Shown: positions 30,048-39,163 of the stretch, in pieces
Position numbering within the stretch: position 1 is the stretch's first letter
Layout of the letters: each line of letters opens with the position of its first letter
Origin: an uncultured SAR86 cluster bacterium
GTDB lineage: Bacteria > Pseudomonadota > Gammaproteobacteria > Magnimaribacterales > D2472
Assembly (NCBI GenBank): GCA_902623685.1
Contig: CACNUQ010000003.1
Span: 1-64,000 of the forward strand
Direction: 5' to 3'
Length of the DNA: 64,000 nucleotides
Made by a program: the position numbers and the translations under genes
The notes under the pieces: generated by a model
The model's input: only the letters and a program-made list of their open reading frames with translations
Databases searched by the model: none
What the model was told of the DNA's origin: nothing

Positions 30048-30490
30048 GTTTTATACAGCTCCCTAATTCCAGCTAATGCTAAAACTATTGGAAATAAAAA
30101 AATAAATGATTTTTGGATATAAACTAAGTTTAATCCGCCAGGTTCTGTCGATATCTCTTTAACTGACCATGAGGCAGAAACAAAATCTATAGCGTAATAT
30201 GACAAGACGCCTATCGTTGGCAATAAGAAAAAAAATATTCCAAGAACGTTAACTAGTTTTTTATATTCAGGTGATGCATTTCGATAGAAGATATCAACTC
30301 TTACATGTTCATCTTCTGAATATGCCCAGCCTGCACAACCTAAAAAAATAAGAGCATGAACATACAGAGCCAGCTCTTGGATATCCACTCTGCCGATACC
30401 AAAAAAATAACGTCCAATGACAACGATCATGACCAAAATTAATAAAACAGGAATCAATCGTGCAAAAAATCGTCCTAAATAATCACTCAT
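30038..30490 (-). CDS. dctQ: TRAP transporter small permease
   Basis: Four TMs; GCAGWAYSEDEHVRVDIFYR; overlaps dctM start. Confidence 0.9.
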   Translation of the reverse strand: MSDYLGRFFARLIPVLLILVMIVVIGRYFFGIGRVDIQELALYVHALIFLGCAGWAYSEDEHVRVDIFYRNASPEYKKLVNVLGIFFFLLPTIGVLSYYAIDFVSASWSVKEISTEPGGLNLVYIQKSFIFLFPIVLALAGIRELYKTWK

Positions 30491-30528
30491 GCTATGTATA
30501 TTAAAGAGATTTGTTTAAAATAAGAACC

Positions 30529-31296
30529 ATGATCGTTTTATTATCACCAGCAAAAACCCTCGATTACACAAAGGAGTTCGATGTAGAGCCAACCGCGCCA
30601 GCTTTTTTAGCTGACTCAGCCAAATTAATTAGGGAGCTCAAAACAAAAGAGCCCAAAGATATTGCTTCTCTCATGGGTTTAAGCGATAAGCTTGCAGCTT
30701 TAAATTTTGATCGTTATCAAAGTTGGTCAGCTGCTAAAAAGATTAGTAATGATAGCAAGCCGGCTTTATATGTTTTCCAAGGAGATGTTTACCAAGGTTT
30801 GCAAGCAGAAACTTTTGATAAAAAAGATATTACCTTTGCTCAAAAGCATTTAAGAATCTTATCTGGCTTGTATGGAGAGCTAAGACCGCTTGATGTTATT
30901 AAACCATATCGATTAGAAATGGGAACTAAGTTGCAGAACTCAGAAGGAAAAAATTTATATGAGTTTTGGGGTAATAAAGTTAAAGATAATATTTTAAAAG
31001 AACTTAAAACTAACAAATCAAATCTCGTCGTTAATCTGGCATCAAAAGAATATTTTACTGTTGTAGGCTCATTGCCAGAGGATGTTGAAGTCGTTTCACC
31101 AGTTTTTAAAGATTTTAAAAATGGTGAATACAAACTGATTAGTTTTTACGCCAAAAAAGCTCGTGGATATATGAGCCACTGGATGATTAAAAATAAAGTT
31201 ACAAAGTCTGAGGAATTAAAGAATTTTGATGCTGAAGGTTATAAATATTCAAAAAAGCTTTCTACACCTTCAGAACCTGTTTTCTTAAGGAACTAA
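30529..31296 (+). CDS. yaaA: Peroxide stress protein YaaA
   Basis: MIVLLSPAKTLDY; LSGLYGELRPLDVIKPYRLEMGTKL; YAKKARGYMSHW. Confidence 0.95.
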   Translation: MIVLLSPAKTLDYTKEFDVEPTAPAFLADSAKLIRELKTKEPKDIASLMGLSDKLAALNFDRYQSWSAAKKISNDSKPALYVFQGDVYQGLQAETFDKKDITFAQKHLRILSGLYGELRPLDVIKPYRLEMGTKLQNSEGKNLYEFWGNKVKDNILKELKTNKSNLVVNLASKEYFTVVGSLPEDVEVVSPVFKDFKNGEYKLISFYAKKARGYMSHWMIKNKVTKSEELKNFDAEGYKYSKKLSTPSEPVFLRN

Positions 31297-32145
31297 TCCC
31301 TCTTTTTCCCAGAATGAATGCGTTGGCTCTAAGTCATCGTAATTTGCTTTAGATTTTTCCATAAAGGCTTTCATAGCCGCTTCCATGTCTTGACCACTAA
31401 TTAATGAAGAATTCCATGCAGCATGATAATCAAGCGATTCTTTAACGCTATGGTCACGAGCATAGTTAATTTGTTTTTTAATTACTCGAGTAACAAGCGG
31501 GGACTTTGAGGCAATTTCTTGAGCTAGCTCTAATGAACCTTTTTCAAGATCTTCTATGCTATCAAAAACTTTATTCATAAAGCCTAATTTAAGAGCCTCA
31601 GTTGGAAGAAATTTTCTACCAGTATAAGCAAGCTCTCTAACTGCGCCTATCGGCATCAATGAAGGGAGTCTTTGCAATGTACCAACATCTGCGGCTAGAC
31701 CTATATCGACTTCCGCAATTTTAAAAAAAGCATCAGCAGAACAGTGTCTAATGTCACAGGCAGATACCATATCTATGCCACCACCAACACAGGCTCCTTG
31801 AATGGATGCAATTGTCGGCATGCGACATTCCTCTAATGCAGTAAAGGTATTTTGCAGCTCTAGTACTTCGTGATAAAAAGTCTCTCGCATTCGAGCAGGG
31901 TCCTTTTTTGGCCCGTTTTTATCTGCGGGAGCAAAGTTAGCCAAATCCATACCGGCATTAAAATGCTTGCCTTCTGCTTTCAATAAAATAACTCTTGCCT
32001 CAGCATTTTTGTCTAGTTCTTTAACTATTTCGGGAAGTTCTTTCCAGAACAATCGTGTCATGGTATTAAATTCATCAGGACGATTCATGACCACATGGGC
32101 CACATGATCTTTTACGCTGACATCAAAACATGTGTATTTACTCAT
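31285..32145 (-). CDS. Crotonase/enoyl-CoA hydratase family protein
   Basis: KHFNAGMDLANFAP; CRMPTIASIQGACVGGGIDMVSACDIR. Confidence 0.9.
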   Translation of the reverse strand: MSKYTCFDVSVKDHVAHVVMNRPDEFNTMTRLFWKELPEIVKELDKNAEARVILLKAEGKHFNAGMDLANFAPADKNGPKKDPARMRETFYHEVLELQNTFTALEECRMPTIASIQGACVGGGIDMVSACDIRHCSADAFFKIAEVDIGLAADVGTLQRLPSLMPIGAVRELAYTGRKFLPTEALKLGFMNKVFDSIEDLEKGSLELAQEIASKSPLVTRVIKKQINYARDHSVKESLDYHAAWNSSLISGQDMEAAMKAFMEKSKANYDDLEPTHSFWEKEGLVP

Positions 32146-32302
32146 TTGAATCTACCTCATTTTTGATATTTTGAACTATCTCTCTTAACTCATCCACTAA
32201 TTCAAAAGTTTTATGATGAGGGAGGACTACTTTTCTCTCGGTACTAAGTTTCTTTAGCCCATTATCTAACTCATCTAATTTGGTGATTATTTCTTTGCTC
32301 AT
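32138..32302 (-). CDS. Small 54-aa ORF of unknown function (not in supplied ORF track)
   Basis: MSKEIITKLDELDNGLKKLSTERKVVLPHHKTFELVDELREIVQNIKNEVDSNE; overlaps the start of the downstream crotonase gene by 8 nt. Confidence 0.5.
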   Translation of the reverse strand: MSKEIITKLDELDNGLKKLSTERKVVLPHHKTFELVDELREIVQNIKNEVDSNE

Positions 32303-32347
32303 GGATACAATAGGTTTCTTAACAAAAAATTATAATAGCTTAAATCT

Positions 32348-33199
32348 ATGAAAGCACGTCTCTGGCAAAGTTTATTTCTTTTAAACTCACTGATTACAAC
32401 AGAAATTATTTTTGCAGATAACGCAAAAAAAGATATTAGTGATTTAAAAGAACAAAATATAATGTCTATACTTTATCAACAGACAGCGGCTGAAAGACTG
32501 GCTGGAAGTCTTCAAACCTTCAGATCAGCCAAGCAAGCGCTAGACAATGCTTTAGCAGATTCATCTTGGAGCGCTCTGCCAGGACAAGATGTTAAAGGTA
32601 AAAGACCAGCAATTATAGTCGATGTAGATGAGACAGTTTTAGATAATACTGCTTATGAAGCCCGAATGATTCTTGATGGCACCAAGTATCCAGAAGGGTG
32701 GATTAATTGGGGCAAAGAAGCAGTTGCCACTGAAGTTCCAGGCGCAAAAGATTTTCTGAATTATGCAGATTCGAAAGGCGTAACAATTTTTTATGTTACT
32801 AATCGGGTAATTGAGTTAAAAGAATCAACCAAAAAAAATCTCACCAAGCTTGATATTCCTTGGGATCAGGACATTGATACCGTTTTAATGCGTGGAGAAA
32901 ATAACTGGGATTCTAACAAGGGACCGAGAAGAGAGTTGATAGGAGGAAAATACAGAGTCTTGCTTATGGTTGGAGATAATTTAGGAGATTTTGTGGACGC
33001 TAAAGACAATAACTTGGGCCCTGAAGAAAGAAAAGAAATTGTTAGAGCATATTCTGATTATTGGGGAGTAAAGTGGTTTATGATTCAAAATATTGCTTAT
33101 GGTGATTGGGAGGGAGCCCTCTATAACTTTGACTATTCGCTTTCTCCTGATGAAGTGAATAACGCTCGTTTAGAGAACCTGAAGCCATTGAGAGAATAG
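32348..33199 (+). CDS. Exported class-B-like acid phosphatase/e(P4) family HAD phosphatase
   Basis: Signal peptide; IIVDVDETVLDNTAYEARM; MVGDNLGDF. Confidence 0.85.
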   Translation: MKARLWQSLFLLNSLITTEIIFADNAKKDISDLKEQNIMSILYQQTAAERLAGSLQTFRSAKQALDNALADSSWSALPGQDVKGKRPAIIVDVDETVLDNTAYEARMILDGTKYPEGWINWGKEAVATEVPGAKDFLNYADSKGVTIFYVTNRVIELKESTKKNLTKLDIPWDQDIDTVLMRGENNWDSNKGPRRELIGGKYRVLLMVGDNLGDFVDAKDNNLGPEERKEIVRAYSDYWGVKWFMIQNIAYGDWEGALYNFDYSLSPDEVNNARLENLKPLRE

Positions 33200-33210
33200 A
33201 ATGAAGACCT

Positions 33211-33255
33211 TTGACCTCATGTTGCAGGTTCTAAATTTTGAGAATTTAGGGTCAA
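33211..33255. terminator. Hairpin between convergent genes, possible bidirectional terminator
   Basis: Perfect CTAAATT-TTGAG-AATTTAG stem (33231-33249) flanked by TTGACC (33211-33216) and GGTCAA. Confidence 0.4.
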
Positions 33256-33902
33256 GTAATTTCGCTAACTAGATTAGCAAGACTGGGGAAGGTCTTAATT
33301 TCATTTTGTAAAATTCTATTTTTGCCTGGAGTAATCCAGGCTACTTGTTTTACCCCTGCTTTAGCGGCAGCTGTGACGACCTTGAAATCATCATCTATAA
33401 AGATTACATCTTCAAAATCTAGATTTAAGTTATGCCTTGCTAAAGTCCAAAATTCTTTTGACTCTTTAGGATAACCAACATGCATGCTGTAAAAAATTGA
33501 ATCAAAAAATTCTAGAAAGTTTTGAGTTTCGGCTTTGTATTCCTGAATCCTTGGATCTCCATTAGTCAAAATGTGCTTGGGATTTTGTAAAGCTGATAAT
33601 TTTTGTAATGCCTCATATGAACCTTTTATATAAAAACACTTCTCTTCTTTTTCTTTAATGATTTGCATGCAGTCAATGTTAAGCAAATCATCCCAATAAT
33701 TCAGATCATAAAAATTTAGCGTCCCCTTTTGCATTTCTATTTTTGTGAGGATCTCTGATTTTGCTTCTTCCTCACTTAGGCTTAATTGGCTTGCTATATG
33801 CTCAGGGAGCCAGGATTCCCAAAACTTTATATCGTAATTAATATCTAAGATAACCCCATCAAGATCTGAAAGAATTGCAGTGGTAGAATTAAGCTTTACC
33901 AT
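33252..33902 (-). CDS. HAD-family hydrolase
   Basis: LSDLDGVILDINYD; HILTNGD; VIFIDDDFKVVTAAAKAGVKQVAW. Confidence 0.8.
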   Translation of the reverse strand: MVKLNSTTAILSDLDGVILDINYDIKFWESWLPEHIASQLSLSEEEAKSEILTKIEMQKGTLNFYDLNYWDDLLNIDCMQIIKEKEEKCFYIKGSYEALQKLSALQNPKHILTNGDPRIQEYKAETQNFLEFFDSIFYSMHVGYPKESKEFWTLARHNLNLDFEDVIFIDDDFKVVTAAAKAGVKQVAWITPGKNRILQNEIKTFPSLANLVSEIT

Positions 33903-33909
33903 TAATAAA

Positions 33910-34725
33910 ATGCTAACTAAAAATTTAGAATATATTATCTCTCAATTAGAGGAATTAACGCGGAGTTTATTTCCAGAGATTCTAAAAATTTATCAGAATC
34001 CAAGGTCCAGCGCACAAGAGAAAAAAGATGGTTCACCTGTGACTGCTGCCGATATGTATACCCATAAAGTAATAGTACACTTTTTAAAGAGTCAATTTCC
34101 TGATATCCCTATCGTTTCAGAGGAAAGTTTTAGGCAAAAAAATTATACGCCAGCAAAAGAGTTTTGGATCATTGATCCCATAGATGGAACTAAAGAGTTT
34201 TTAAACAAATCAGATGAGTTTACGACTAACATAGCTCTTATTCAAAATAGTAAACCCATCATTGGTGTTGTAGGAGCACCCGCTTTTGACCAGATTTGGT
34301 CAGGGATAGCAAATCAACCTATCAACAAGATTAAGTCTGATAATAAAAAATTGTCAACACTACGAATAGTTACCAGTAAAAGTCATAGAACATTAATAGA
34401 TACAGCTTTTTTAAATTTTTTAGACAAAAAAGGTAAAAAACTAAAGATAATACCTAAGGGCAGCTCTCTTAAAATTTGTGCCTTGGCAGATAAAAAAGCT
34501 GACATTTACCCACGATTTGGTCCTACTTCTGAGTGGGACATAGCAGCTGCAGACGCCGTTCTAAGATCAAGGGGGGGAGGTATTTTTCAAATAGATAATC
34601 GAAAACCCCTTGAATATGGAAAAAAAAACAACATATTAAATCCTATGTTTATTGCAATTAGAGATATGAACCAAAAAAAGACAATTTTGTCTCTAATAGG
34701 TAGTTTTAGAAAAAATTTGCTATAA
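33910..34725 (+). CDS. cysQ: 3'(2'),5'-bisphosphate nucleotidase, inositol monophosphatase family
   Basis: KKDGSPVTAADMYTH; IIDPIDGTKEFLN; GPTSEWDIAAADAVLRSRGG. Confidence 0.85.
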   Translation: MLTKNLEYIISQLEELTRSLFPEILKIYQNPRSSAQEKKDGSPVTAADMYTHKVIVHFLKSQFPDIPIVSEESFRQKNYTPAKEFWIIDPIDGTKEFLNKSDEFTTNIALIQNSKPIIGVVGAPAFDQIWSGIANQPINKIKSDNKKLSTLRIVTSKSHRTLIDTAFLNFLDKKGKKLKIIPKGSSLKICALADKKADIYPRFGPTSEWDIAAADAVLRSRGGGIFQIDNRKPLEYGKKNNILNPMFIAIRDMNQKKTILSLIGSFRKNLL

Positions 34726-34778
34726 TTATCAATTCTTAATAACTATGAGTTATAATTAGTTATTAAAAAAACATATAT

Positions 34779-35639
34779 ATGGGTACAGATTTACAAACAA
34801 TTACGCTTTCAACGCCAGGAAAGGATATAGAGTCCTATCTTTCTTGTGTGCATGCTATTCCAATTCTAACTGCTGAACAAGAGCAAGAGCTTGCTCAAAA
34901 GCTTTATGAAAACAATGATTTGGAAGCTGCACGTCAGTTAGTTCTATCTCATCTAAGATTTGTTGTGCATATTGCAAGATCCTATCAAGGCTATGGCTTG
35001 CCTCTAGCTGATATTATCCAAGAAGGAAATGTTGGTTTGATGAAGGCTGTCGATCGATTCGATCCTAATAGAGGTGTTAAAGTAGTTTCCTTTGCCGTTC
35101 ATTGGATCAAAGCAGAAATCCACGAATATATTCTTAAGAATTGGAGAATGGTAAAAATTGCAACAACCAAAGCGCAAAGAAAATTATTTTTTAACCTAAG
35201 AAGTAAGAAAAAAACACTAGATTGGCTTTCACAGGAAGAAGCAGAGAAAATTGCTGAAGATCTTAATGTCGAAGTTAAAGATGTTCTGCATATGGAAAAT
35301 CGACTGACATCTCAGGATTCAGCATTTGATGCGCCGATTGGCAGTGACGATGAAGGTGATATTTTAGCTCCATCTCAATTCCTTGAAGATAAGTCATCTA
35401 GCCCAGAGATTCTTGTTGAACAACAAGAAGTTGCTGAACATAATTCAGAAGAGCTATCAATGGCTCTAGCAAGCCTGGACGATAGAAGCAAAGATATTAT
35501 CGCTAGAAGATATCTAGCAGATGAAAAAGAGACATTGCATGATCTTGCTGATGAGTACAATGTATCTGCTGAAAGAATCAGACAGATTGAGAATGGAGCA
35601 TTAAAAAAACTCAAAGCTGCCATGTCTAACGCAGCCTAA
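34779..35639 (+). CDS. rpoH: RNA polymerase sigma-32 factor
   Basis: IIQEGNVGLMKAVDRFDP; RpoH box QRKLFFNLR; C-terminal HTH. Confidence 0.95.
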   Translation: MGTDLQTITLSTPGKDIESYLSCVHAIPILTAEQEQELAQKLYENNDLEAARQLVLSHLRFVVHIARSYQGYGLPLADIIQEGNVGLMKAVDRFDPNRGVKVVSFAVHWIKAEIHEYILKNWRMVKIATTKAQRKLFFNLRSKKKTLDWLSQEEAEKIAEDLNVEVKDVLHMENRLTSQDSAFDAPIGSDDEGDILAPSQFLEDKSSSPEILVEQQEVAEHNSEELSMALASLDDRSKDIIARRYLADEKETLHDLADEYNVSAERIRQIENGALKKLKAAMSNAA

Positions 35640-35654
35640 GCAAGGCATCTTCTC

Positions 35655-36311
35655 ATCAATCAAGACAAACCCTATCTTGCAAGTTTTGTAAAAAGACTAG
35701 GACGCATAACTAAATCACAAAAAGACGCCCTAGTCTCATTAGATCAACATCATCTCGCAGGACCCAATGAATTATTGGAATTTGCTAGCGACTATGAAAA
35801 AATTATTTTAGAGATAGGCTTTGGCAATGGAGAAAATACCTCTTTTTTGGCATCGAAAAATCCCAATGCATTAATAGTAGCATCAGAAGTATATCTCTCA
35901 GGAATAGGTAGCCTCCTTAATAACATTGCTAATAATTCCTTGAAGAACATAAAAATTTTTGATCAAGATGTGCGTGAATTACTTTTCAAGCTCCCGAATA
36001 AAATTTTTGACGAAATCTATATTATTTGTCCTGATCCATGGCCTAAAGCGAGACATCATAAAAGAAGGCTCATTAAACATGACTTTTTAAAAATTCTAGC
36101 AAAAGTACTTAAAAAAAATGGGACTGCATATATTTCAACAGATTGGGAAAATTATGCTGAATCAATTGAAGAAGAATTAGAAAAAACTAAGGATCAGTTT
36201 TCCTTTACTCAAATTTCAAATGAGGGCATGCCCATTACTCGCTTTCAACAGCGTGCAATAAAAGAAGGCAGGCCTATATATACTTTTTTGCTAAAAGTTC
36301 TAGATAATTAA
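35655..36311 (+). CDS. trmB: tRNA (guanine-N7-)-methyltransferase; start uncertain (possible ATC; ORF track uses TTG at 35775)
   Basis: LEIGFGNGENT; CPDPWPKARHHKRRL; STDWENYAE; TRFQQRA; upstream in-frame YLASFVKRLGRIT matches conserved TrmB N-terminus. Confidence 0.85.
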   Translation: MNQDKPYLASFVKRLGRITKSQKDALVSLDQHHLAGPNELLEFASDYEKIILEIGFGNGENTSFLASKNPNALIVASEVYLSGIGSLLNNIANNSLKNIKIFDQDVRELLFKLPNKIFDEIYIICPDPWPKARHHKRRLIKHDFLKILAKVLKKNGTAYISTDWENYAESIEEELEKTKDQFSFTQISNEGMPITRFQQRAIKEGRPIYTFLLKVLDN

Positions 36312-36340
36312 TTTTATTCTCCCTCAGCAATATTTAAATT

Positions 36341-36964
36341 TTATAGGCTGTGAGTTTTGTCATTAGATGAAAATCTTTCAATCTTGGTTTTTAAAATTTG
36401 CATAGCTATACCTCTGTGGCTTAGTAATGCTTTTTCATTTTCATCCATCTCAGCTAAGGATACGTTACTGTTTTTAGGATAAAACATAGGATCATAACCA
36501 AATCCATTTTTCCCTCGCATAGTTGTTTTTACTACCCCTTCAAATAGACCAGTTGCGATGAGCGGAAATGGGTCTGCAGAATCTCGTAATAAAACAAGTA
36601 CACAAACAAAGTACGCTTTTGATTGATTTAACTCTAGTTTTTTAAGTTCATTTTTAAGATGCTGTCGATTTTCCTCATCCGTTGCATTCTCGTGCGCATA
36701 TCTAGCTGATCGAAGTCCTGGTAGATTATTTAGGGCAGGCACAATTAAACCTGAGTCATCACCAAGCGATGTCATTCCAGAGGCAGCATTTGCTACTCGA
36801 GCTTTGTGCAGGCTATTTTCAAAGAATGTCTCACCAAGCTCCTCTTTAGGGACTATTCCCAATGAACTTTGCGAGATTATTTTAAAGTTTGGTAGAAGCA
36901 ATTCAAACTCTTTGAGCTTGCCCGGATTACTAGTTGCAGCAACAATGGTTGTTTGATTAACCAA
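36341..36964 (-). CDS. rdgB: XTP/dITP diphosphatase
   Basis: ATSNPGKLKEFELLL; DDSGLIVPALNNLPGLRSARYA; GFGYDPMFYP; LSHRGIAM. Confidence 0.95.
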   Translation of the reverse strand: MVNQTTIVAATSNPGKLKEFELLLPNFKIISQSSLGIVPKEELGETFFENSLHKARVANAASGMTSLGDDSGLIVPALNNLPGLRSARYAHENATDEENRQHLKNELKKLELNQSKAYFVCVLVLLRDSADPFPLIATGLFEGVVKTTMRGKNGFGYDPMFYPKNSNVSLAEMDENEKALLSHRGIAMQILKTKIERFSSNDKTHSL

Positions 36965-37544
36965 TTAAATAGACCGCTTGAGCAGCAAATAAGTTAGGAA
37001 GTCTATTAGCCAGCCAAGAAGACTTGCCTTTACGATTTAAGTAGACTTGCTTTTTAATAACAAAAGATTCTTCACAACATAATTCTTCAAAATCTGTAAT
37101 TGTACAAAGATGAAGATTCTTTGTTTCATACCATTTAGCTGGAAGTTGAGCAGAGGAGGGCATCTTACCATTTAATATTCCTAATCTTAGTTCCCAATTT
37201 CCAAAATTAGGCAATGTAATTACGCACTCATTTGCAACTTTTAAGATATTCTTCATTGCATCTCTTGGTTTCCTTAAGCATTGAATTGAGCTAGCCATTA
37301 CTGCAACATCAAAACCCATGCCTTTATAGTTGTGTATGCCGGCATCAATATCTTGTTGTATCACCGAAACCCCATTGATAATACAAGCATTAATTTTATC
37401 TGGATCATTCTCTACTCCATAACCGGTTATAGACTTTTGCTCAGATAACATTTTAAGAAGAACGCCATCCCCACATCCAAAGTCTATAACTTTGGACTGA
37501 CTGGGTATCCAATTTAGAACGATTTGTTGAAGCGTATTATCCAT
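36957..37544 (-). CDS. metW: Methionine biosynthesis protein MetW
   Basis: VIDFGCGDGVLLKML; QDIDAGI; LPNFGNWELRLGILNGKMP; WYETKNLHLCTI. Confidence 0.9.
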   Translation of the reverse strand: MDNTLQQIVLNWIPSQSKVIDFGCGDGVLLKMLSEQKSITGYGVENDPDKINACIINGVSVIQQDIDAGIHNYKGMGFDVAVMASSIQCLRKPRDAMKNILKVANECVITLPNFGNWELRLGILNGKMPSSAQLPAKWYETKNLHLCTITDFEELCCEESFVIKKQVYLNRKGKSSWLANRLPNLFAAQAVYLIG

Positions 37545-38637
37545 TAGAGTTTAAGAAGTTTTTCAGCGCGGCAGAATACTGTTCGGAATAAAAAAGAAAA
37601 CTATCATGACCATAATCACCTTCTAGTTCTATGTATGAGCTATTAATGCCTGCTTTAATTGCAGACATTTGGATTTCTACCCCATACTCTTTTGGAAATA
37701 GCCAGTCTGAGTCAAAAGATATAATAAGTAATTTAGCTTGAATGGTTTTAAGACATTTAACTAAATCATTGTCGAAATCTTTAGCTGGATCAAAACTATC
37801 CATGGCTTTAGTCATCAGGATATAGCTATTCGCATCAAAGGTGTTGGCAAATTGCTCGCCTTTGTACTGAAGATAATTTTCTACCTCATAGTTTACATCT
37901 GCATCTATTTTATTCTCTGGATCTTGTAATCTCCTTCCAAATCTTTTTCGCATGTTAGATTCAGATAAATAAGTTATATGCCCAAGCATTCTTGCAGCTT
38001 TAAGACCTTTTTTAGGAGATACATCCTTAGATAAGTAATCGCCATTATGGAAATTTTCATCTTTTCTAATTATTTCCCTAGCCACTTCATTTAGTGCAAT
38101 ATTTTGAGTACTAATTTTTGATGAGGCTGCAATTATTGCTACTTTTTTAACTTTATCGGGATATGATATTCCCCATTGAAGTGCTTGCATTCCACCTAAA
38201 CTTCCACCAGCAACCATTTCCCAGCAATCTATTCCAAAATGATCAGCTAGTAATTTTTGAGTTTTAACCCAATCACTTACTGATACTTCTGGAAAATTTG
38301 CACCATTATGCTGTTTTAATTTATTTTCAGTATTTGCTGGACCAGTTGAACCATGACAGCCACCAATATTATTAAGTGCAACAACAAAAAATTTTTTTGT
38401 ATCAATTGTCTTGCCATCCCCAATTAATTCATCCCACCAACCTGGCTTTTTCTCTCCATCTTTTTTGCCAGCTGCATGATGATTTCCAGAAAAAGCATGA
38501 CAAACTAAAACAGCATTATCTTTTGCATCACTAAGTTCTCCATATGTTTCTGTCATTAGATCAAAGCCATGCAAAACCTCTCCAGACTGAAGAGTTAAAG
38601 GTTCGACAAATGAAACTTTTTTTGTGTTTACCTTCAT
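37537..38637 (-). CDS. metX: Homoserine O-acyltransferase (MetX family)
   Basis: LVCHAFSGNHHAAG; NNIGGCHGSTGP; VAGGSLGGMQALQW. Confidence 0.9.
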   Translation of the reverse strand: MKVNTKKVSFVEPLTLQSGEVLHGFDLMTETYGELSDAKDNAVLVCHAFSGNHHAAGKKDGEKKPGWWDELIGDGKTIDTKKFFVVALNNIGGCHGSTGPANTENKLKQHNGANFPEVSVSDWVKTQKLLADHFGIDCWEMVAGGSLGGMQALQWGISYPDKVKKVAIIAASSKISTQNIALNEVAREIIRKDENFHNGDYLSKDVSPKKGLKAARMLGHITYLSESNMRKRFGRRLQDPENKIDADVNYEVENYLQYKGEQFANTFDANSYILMTKAMDSFDPAKDFDNDLVKCLKTIQAKLLIISFDSDWLFPKEYGVEIQMSAIKAGINSSYIELEGDYGHDSFLFYSEQYSAALKNFLNSNG

Positions 38638-39149
38638 AACAAAGAACGGATTATCTGTATGAAAGATGAGTTGATTAAATTTAAAATCAGTAGTCCTATT
38701 ATTGGAGTAAAATCTAAACCTCCCATTGGAGGCAGGAATTTTCTGATAGGATCTAAAACACCGGCAGAAATTTCTTCTACGATTTGTAATAAGGGATGAT
38801 TATTTCCTGGAGCAACCCAACTTAAAACCACAGATCCAATAACGCAATAAAATAAAATTCTAAAGCCAGAGTTAATCACATCTATAAAAGCAATATAAAA
38901 CAATGACAATGATTCATATCCTGATGAGTAAGCTAAATAAAAGGAAATAAATTTCAGGATTAATGCAAAGGCAATTGCTGCTAAAAGAGGAGGCAAAAAG
39001 AAGAAAGTATACTTTGAGATTGGCTCCAAATATGTGGCAAAAATTTTAACTATAGGATTAAAGTAATTAATTCTAAATAATCTGAAGATAGATAAAAGCA
39101 CAAAAGCATAACTCGCAAAGCCAAATAATATTGCAGATGCACTAACCAT
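38634..39149 (-). CDS. YggT-family membrane protein
   Basis: VSWVAPGNNHPLLQIVEEISAGVLDPIRKFLPPMGGLDFTPIIGLLILN. Confidence 0.9.
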   Translation of the reverse strand: MVSASAILFGFASYAFVLLSIFRLFRINYFNPIVKIFATYLEPISKYTFFFLPPLLAAIAFALILKFISFYLAYSSGYESLSLFYIAFIDVINSGFRILFYCVIGSVVLSWVAPGNNHPLLQIVEEISAGVLDPIRKFLPPMGGLDFTPIIGLLILNLINSSFIQIIRSLL

Positions 39150-39163
39150 TTTTTCTTAAGTAT

